Assembly: GCA_009917695.1 (NCBI GenBank)
Contig: JAACJG010000006.1
Span: 186,001 to 250,000, forward strand
Length of the DNA stretch: 64,000 bases
Direction: 5' to 3'
Source: Candidatus Rifleibacterium amylolyticum
Lineage (GTDB): Bacteria; Muiribacteriota; Ozemobacteria; Ozemobacterales; Ozemobacteraceae
Every line of letters starts with the position of its first letter. Within the stretch, counting starts at the first letter, position 1. The notes beneath the pieces are model-generated. The model was not told the origin of the DNA, made no database searches, and saw nothing but the letters and a program-made list of their open reading frames with translations. The position numbers and the translations under genes are program-made. Below are positions 59,874-64,000 of this stretch, in pieces.

Positions 59874-61072
59874 GCCAGAGCTACCTCGAGAACTGAACAG
59901 ATTCGCGCGACGTCGGCATCGGTCAGCTGCGGAAAACATGGCAGCGACAAGGCTTTGCGATAATAAACCAGAGCGCTCGGATAGTCCGCCGAATCCGACG
60001 CTGCCGCGTAAAACGGCATGAGCGGCACCGGAATATAATGCACCTGTGTGCCAATACCGGCTTCTCTGAGATGATTCATCACCGCTGCCCGGCTTTTACC
60101 GGCAGAGTCAAAATCGATAAGAGCCACTGCCAGATGATACGCATGCCAGACACCATCAGCCACCTTTGGGAAAGCAATATGCGGGTGTCTGCCAAGACGG
60201 GCTTCGTAGGCCGCGACAATTTCACGACGACGCACTATGCCCGCAGCCAGTCGATGCAGTTGCGATTCGCCAAGAGCTGCCTGAATGTCGGTCAGGCGAT
60301 AATTGAAACCAAGCTGCTGCATCTCGTAATACCATGGATTTACACTGCCATCAGCCGCTAACGCTTCAGATTTGTTTTCGAATTCAGCCGGATCACGCGT
60401 GATACCATGCGTGCGTAACAGCCTAAGCCTGTGAGCCAGTCTGTCGTCATGCGTCAGAATCATACCGCCTTCGCCGGTAGTAATATGCTTGACCGGGTGA
60501 AAACTCAAAACTGTCATATCAGGCGAAGGCCATTCTCCGACTTTCCAGCGAATGCCCTGGCTGTCTTCCCAGGTTGCACCGATTGAATGGCAGGCATCCT
60601 GTATCCAGACAAAGCCAAACTCTTTTTTTAACTGCGCAAAGGCCTGCATATCGCATGGGTGCCCGGCAAAATCTACAGTCACCACGACTTTTACCGGCCT
60701 GCCTTCGGATTGAGCCTTTTCAAGAATGCGGCGGCATGAGAGCGGCGATATAGTAAGAGTCTCCGGGTCGATGTCGGCGAATCTGACCTCAGCCCCGACA
60801 TAGCGCGCACAGTTGGCGCTGGCAACAAAGGTTATCGCAGAAGTTACCGCCATATCGCCAGCCTGCAGATCAGCAGCCAGACAGGCAAGATGCAGGGCGG
60901 CCGTGCCATTACTGCAGGCAATGGCATGACTGGCGCCAGCTTCGAGGCATACCGCCTTTTCAAAGCTCTCAATAGCCGGACCCTGAGTCAGATAATCAGA
61001 TTTTAATACAGCAACTACCGCTTCGATATCTTCCCGGCTGACATCCTGGCGCCCGTAAGGAATGAACTTCAT
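59870..61072 (-). CDS. pseC: UDP-4-amino-4,6-dideoxy-altrose transaminase
   Basis: A 400-residue PLP aminotransferase of the DegT/DnrJ family. The PLP lysine is in LSFHPVKHITTGEGG, and other marks are ACSNGTAALHLA, WIQDACHSIGATW and FNYRLTDIQAALG. This FHPVKHITTGEGG form is diagnostic of PseC, which aminates the 4-keto product of PseB. It overlaps pseB by 4 nt (ATGA) and pseF by 4 nt (TTGA). Confidence 0.94.
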   Translation of the reverse strand: MKFIPYGRQDVSREDIEAVVAVLKSDYLTQGPAIESFEKAVCLEAGASHAIACSNGTAALHLACLAADLQAGDMAVTSAITFVASANCARYVGAEVRFADIDPETLTISPLSCRRILEKAQSEGRPVKVVVTVDFAGHPCDMQAFAQLKKEFGFVWIQDACHSIGATWEDSQGIRWKVGEWPSPDMTVLSFHPVKHITTGEGGMILTHDDRLAHRLRLLRTHGITRDPAEFENKSEALAADGSVNPWYYEMQQLGFNYRLTDIQAALGESQLHRLAAGIVRRREIVAAYEARLGRHPHIAFPKVADGVWHAYHLAVALIDFDSAGKSRAAVMNHLREAGIGTQVHYIPVPLMPFYAAASDSADYPSALVYYRKALSLPCFPQLTDADVARICSVLEVALA

Positions 61073-62049
61073 TCAACCACGCCCTTCTGCTTCAACAGAT
61101 TTTTGAGGCCTTCGACATCCAGCCACTGGCTGTTGCTGTCGCTCGAGTATTCGAAGCCCTCAGGCACTGCAGTGGCACCTTCCGGCAAAACGACTTTCCA
61201 GAAAGGGAAATCTGGCAACTTGATATAGCGGTCGCCATATTCATAAAGATTGCGCGAATCATCACGGGAAATCATCATTTCGTGCAGTTTCTCGCCTGGG
61301 CGCACACCAATTATGCTATAGCGGCAACCTGGCGCAATCGCCTGTGCCAGATCAGTTAGACGCATACTGGGAATCTTGGGAATATAAAGCTCACCGCCAG
61401 TCATAATGTTGAACGAATCGACGACAAACTTGACTGCCTGCGGCAGCGTGATCCAGAATCTGGTCATGCGTTCATCCGTTATAGGTAGTTCGCCGGTTTC
61501 TGCAAGTTTCTGAAACAATGGCACAACGCTGCCACGACTGCCGATAACATTGCCATAGCGAACCACTGCGAATCTCGTCACCATTTTACCAGAATAGGCA
61601 TTGGCAGCGATGAAAAGCTTATCAGAACACAGTTTGGTGGCACCATAAAGATTGACCGGATTACAGGCCTTATCGGTGCTCAAGGCCACCACCTTCTGCA
61701 CGCCAGCTTCCAACGAGGCGTTGATAAGATTCTGCGCACCCATGATGTTGGTCTGTACCGCTTCAAACGGGTTGTATTCAGAGGCCGGAACCTGCTTTAT
61801 GGCGGCCGCGTGAATTACCAGATCGACTCCGCAAAGAGCACGGTAAAGCCTTTTTTCATCGCGAACGTCGCCTAGAAAGAATCTCAGGCGATCTGAAGCG
61901 AACATCTGTGACATCTGATACTGCTTGAATTCATCACGCGAATAAACGATTATCTTGCGCGGATCAAATTCTTCCAGAGCTCTTTTGACAAAAGCCTTGC
62001 CAAAAGAACCGGTGCCGCCGGTGACGAGAATGCTTTTGCCGTTCAGCAT
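61069..62049 (-). CDS. pseB: UDP-GlcNAc 4,6-dehydratase (inverting)
   Basis: A 326-residue short-chain dehydrogenase that begins pseudaminic acid synthesis. NADP motif VTGGTGSFGKAF, the region VIHAAAIKQVPASEYNP, and the catalytic set with STDKACNPVNLYGATK are as in FlaA1/PseB. The short length and cytosolic character distinguish it from the long membrane-bound LegB/PglF dehydratases. It is the first pathway gene; it lies 39 nt after the nucleotidyltransferase gene upstream. Confidence 0.95.
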   Translation of the reverse strand: MLNGKSILVTGGTGSFGKAFVKRALEEFDPRKIIVYSRDEFKQYQMSQMFASDRLRFFLGDVRDEKRLYRALCGVDLVIHAAAIKQVPASEYNPFEAVQTNIMGAQNLINASLEAGVQKVVALSTDKACNPVNLYGATKLCSDKLFIAANAYSGKMVTRFAVVRYGNVIGSRGSVVPLFQKLAETGELPITDERMTRFWITLPQAVKFVVDSFNIMTGGELYIPKIPSMRLTDLAQAIAPGCRYSIIGVRPGEKLHEMMISRDDSRNLYEYGDRYIKLPDFPFWKVVLPEGATAVPEGFEYSSDSNSQWLDVEGLKNLLKQKGVVE

Positions 62050-62088
62050 GCCTTTTCTCCCTCGATATTAAATGACCGCTGAAACAGA

Positions 62089-63102
62089 TTATTGATTCAG
62101 CAATGTCCTGGCACTAAGATCGATAATGCTGTTGTCGCCGATATTCATGCGTTGAAACTGGCCGGTGAGTTCTACCGAGTCTCCGATCAGTGACTTTTCA
62201 AGAACCGTGCTGCGAAGTATTGAATTCGGGTTGATTACCGAATCTTTAATTATTGAATCGTGTATGCGGCAGTTCTTGGCAATCGAAACATAAGGCCCGA
62301 TTACGCTGTGTTTCACTTCTGCACTCGGATGAATTGAAACCGGCGGAATTATCACACAGCCCTCGATGCAAACATGATTACCGCTGGCCCGTTCGAGCAG
62401 AAAGCGGTTAGTATAGAGAAGAGTTTCTGGCTTGCCACAATCGAGCCATTCTTCGATCTCAGGCGCACCCAGCTGTTTGCCATCTTTGATCATCAGCTTG
62501 AAAACTTCGGGCAGATAGAATTCACCCTTCACTCGCAGATTCTCACGAATGGCACGCGCGATATAGTCCATAAAACTTCGGCCATCCTTGAGATAGTAAA
62601 GGCCGACCTGCGCCAGTTTGCTTACCGGACTATCTGGCTTTTCGACCATATCGACGATGATGTTGTCACGCATGACATTGACGCCAAAACGCTGATAGTC
62701 TTCGACTTCTTTCGAATAAATCAGACCATCAAGACCATCACAGAGCTTGGGAATGCGGGTCAGGTCTGTTACAAACAAAGTATCGTTGAATACCACCAGA
62801 ACGTCGTCACCCGCCTGAATGCGTGGTGAAGCGAGAGAAACCGCGTGAGCCGGCCCAAGCAGTTCTGTCTGCTGAATGTAAACAGCATTCAGATTCGGAT
62901 AATGCTTTTCGACATAGCGCTGTATTACCGAACCATTCTCATCAGTTATAATGATAAATTCATCGATTTTCAGTTTTTTCAGACCATCGATGACGTGCTG
63001 CAGCACGGTTTTGCCAGCCACACGCACTAACGATTTAGGCTTGGTAAAAGTATGAGGTCTTAACCTGGTGCCTTTTCCGGCGACTGGCAAAATTAATTTC
63101 AT
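62089..63102 (-). CDS. Sugar-phosphate nucleotidyltransferase with beta-helix domain
   Basis: A 337-residue enzyme. The N-terminal nucleotidyltransferase domain shows [20 protein letters not shown] with the usual Lys, and [15 protein letters not shown]. From about residue 240 hexapeptide repeats ([20 protein letters not shown]) form a left-handed beta-helix. The plan matches long glucose-1-phosphate thymidylyl/uridylyl transferases. Which nucleotide it uses cannot be read here. It overlaps the UDP-glucose dehydrogenase gene by 4 nt, so the two may make UDP-glucuronate or a related donor together. Confidence 0.87.
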   Translation of the reverse strand: MKLILPVAGKGTRLRPHTFTKPKSLVRVAGKTVLQHVIDGLKKLKIDEFIIITDENGSVIQRYVEKHYPNLNAVYIQQTELLGPAHAVSLASPRIQAGDDVLVVFNDTLFVTDLTRIPKLCDGLDGLIYSKEVEDYQRFGVNVMRDNIIVDMVEKPDSPVSKLAQVGLYYLKDGRSFMDYIARAIRENLRVKGEFYLPEVFKLMIKDGKQLGAPEIEEWLDCGKPETLLYTNRFLLERASGNHVCIEGCVIIPPVSIHPSAEVKHSVIGPYVSIAKNCRIHDSIIKDSVINPNSILRSTVLEKSLIGDSVELTGQFQRMNIGDNSIIDLSARTLLNQ

Positions 63103-64000
63103 AGCCTTCTCCCGATTCCTTCATAATCAAACCCGAGCTCCTGCATCTTTTTTGGCTCAAACAGGTTGCGGCCGTCAAGTATGATCGGATTTTTGAGCAG
63201 ACTTTTGACCTTGTCGAGATCGGGGCGCCTGAATTCATTCCATTCGGTCACAATTACCAGCGCATCAGCACCTTCGAGAATATCATAAGACTTTTTGCCA
63301 TAGCTGATCCGTTCGGCAAAAATCTTGCGAGCCTCTTTGACCGCTTCCGGGTCATAAGCTCTTACTTTTGCGCCGGCCGCCAGAAGTTGCTCGATCAGCA
63401 CAATCGATGGAGCTTCGCGCATGTCATCGGTATTCGGCTTGAAAGCAAGACCCCATACCGCTATGGTTTTTCCCTTGAGATCTTCGCCAAAGCGGCGCAC
63501 GACCTTACTGAAAAGCACCTTTTTCTGACGATAATTAACCGCTTCGACCGCCTCGAGGATTTCGAGCTTATAAGAGTTCTGCGAAGCAGTTCGAACCAGC
63601 GCCTGAACATCTTTGGGAAAGCATGAACCACCATAGCCGGCACCCGGGAATATGAATGGATAGCCAATTCGAGAGTCTGAACCAATACCCTGGCGAACCT
63701 GCGAGATATCAACCCCAAGAATTTCGCAGAGATTGGCGATATCATTCATGAACGATATTTTGGTAGCCAGCATCGCATTGGCAGCATACTTTGTCATTTC
63801 AGCCGAAGCAATATCCATTACCAGAATCGGTTTGCCGGTTCTGACAAACGGTGAATAGAGTTCTTTCATCAGTTCGCCGGTGCGCACGTCGTCACAGCCG
63901 ATAACCACCCGGTCAGGCTTCATGAAGTCATCTATGGCATTGCCTTCTTTCAAAAATTCAGGATTGCTGACGACATCGAAGGGAATATTTTCGCCGCGTT
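63099..64000 (-). CDS. ugd: UDP-glucose 6-dehydrogenase, 5' end cut by window edge
   Basis: The frame is open to the right edge; only the C-terminal 299 codons are seen. The segment [20 protein letters not shown], then the catalytic Cys in [15 protein letters not shown], and [19 protein letters not shown] are diagnostic. The enzyme oxidises UDP-glucose to UDP-glucuronate with two NAD. The missing N-terminal part should hold the NAD-binding GxGxxG motif. It overlaps the downstream nucleotidyltransferase by 4 nt. Confidence 0.93.
   Translation of the reverse strand, partial: RGENIPFDVVSNPEFLKEGNAIDDFMKPDRVVIGCDDVRTGELMKELYSPFVRTGKPILVMDIASAEMTKYAANAMLATKISFMNDIANLCEILGVDISQVRQGIGSDSRIGYPFIFPGAGYGGSCFPKDVQALVRTASQNSYKLEILEAVEAVNYRQKKVLFSKVVRRFGEDLKGKTIAVWGLAFKPNTDDMREAPSIVLIEQLLAAGAKVRAYDPEAVKEARKIFAERISYGKKSYDILEGADALVIVTEWNEFRRPDLDKVKSLLKNPIILDGRNLFEPKKMQELGFDYEGIGRRL

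Noticed and set aside
54012-62049. Legionaminic acid pathway
   Set aside because: The short inverting PseB, the PseC lysine motif and the PseG-type hydrolase fit pseudaminic acid; no NeuC/LegG-type epimerase is present.

Overview
The window is a 64-kb bacterial chromosome segment with tightly packed genes, many 4-nt stop/start overlaps, and no rRNA, tRNA, insertion sequence, prophage or CRISPR array that I could recognise. The cell is Gram-negative: it has an MCE/Mla lipid-transport operon, a Wzx/Wzy/Wzz-type surface polysaccharide cluster, Sec-exported proteins, PilX-like pilus material and a sigma-54 regulatory unit. The mix of many TPR proteins, exported proteins of unknown function, an S55 (SpoIVB-like) peptidase without sporulation genes, and amino-acid catabolism would fit a little-studied phylum such as Candidatus Riflebacteria. 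That placement is an inference and was not tested.

Layout. 1-10070 (minus strand): an exported phosphodiester glycosidase-like protein, an S55 peptidase, MlaE-MlaF-MlaD(MCE), L-asparaginase, a zinc-ribbon/TPR membrane protein and a gluzincin peptidase that runs off the left edge. 10160-13072 (plus): an ABC-2 type exporter with a TPR membrane protein carrying a histidine-rich loop. 13095-22896 (plus): a polysaccharide operon with polymerase/ligase, sugar aminotransferase, acyltransferase, flippase, two glycosyltransferases, an AsnB-like amidotransferase and a chain-length protein. 22900-28378: a small exported coiled-coil protein behind a near-perfect sigma-54 promoter and two upstream palindromes, convergent with a NtrC-type regulator, its membrane histidine kinase and a PilX-like protein. 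28530-32567 (minus): a membrane protein, a GNAT acetyltransferase and a beta-propeller protein. 32687-40399: an exported unknown, P5C dehydrogenase, a trans-sulfuration-family PLP enzyme, an MgtE magnesium transporter split by an in-frame UGA, a dispersed palindromic repeat and an exported unknown. 40661-47638: a 1533-residue FkbM/TPR/O-GlcNAc-transferase-like/FkbM enzyme facing a Ser/Thr-rich octapeptide-repeat protein broken by a 1-nt frameshift. 47767-49816: a NapH-like polyferredoxin fused to TPRs. 49819-53987 (minus): ferredoxin-hutH-hutI-aroF behind an extended -10 promoter that would give a leaderless mRNA. 54012-64000 (minus): a Maf-like (DUF115) protein and a complete pseudaminic acid pathway (PseH, I, G, SpsF-type cytidylyltransferase, C, B), then a sugar-nucleotidyltransferase and a UDP-glucose dehydrogenase cut by the right edge.

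The main theme is surface glycosylation. Three separate loci make or attach sugars: the Wzx/Wzy-like cluster, the GT41-FkbM enzyme beside its possible acceptor, and the pseudaminic acid/Maf cluster. A second theme is amino-acid use (asparaginase, HutH/HutI, P5C dehydrogenase, a methionine gamma-lyase-like enzyme). The most unusual places are the GT41-FkbM enzyme with the octapeptide-repeat protein, the UGA inside mgtE at a probable Trp position, the sigma-54 unit with paired palindromes, and the G7 tract at the start of the phosphodiester glycosidase gene.
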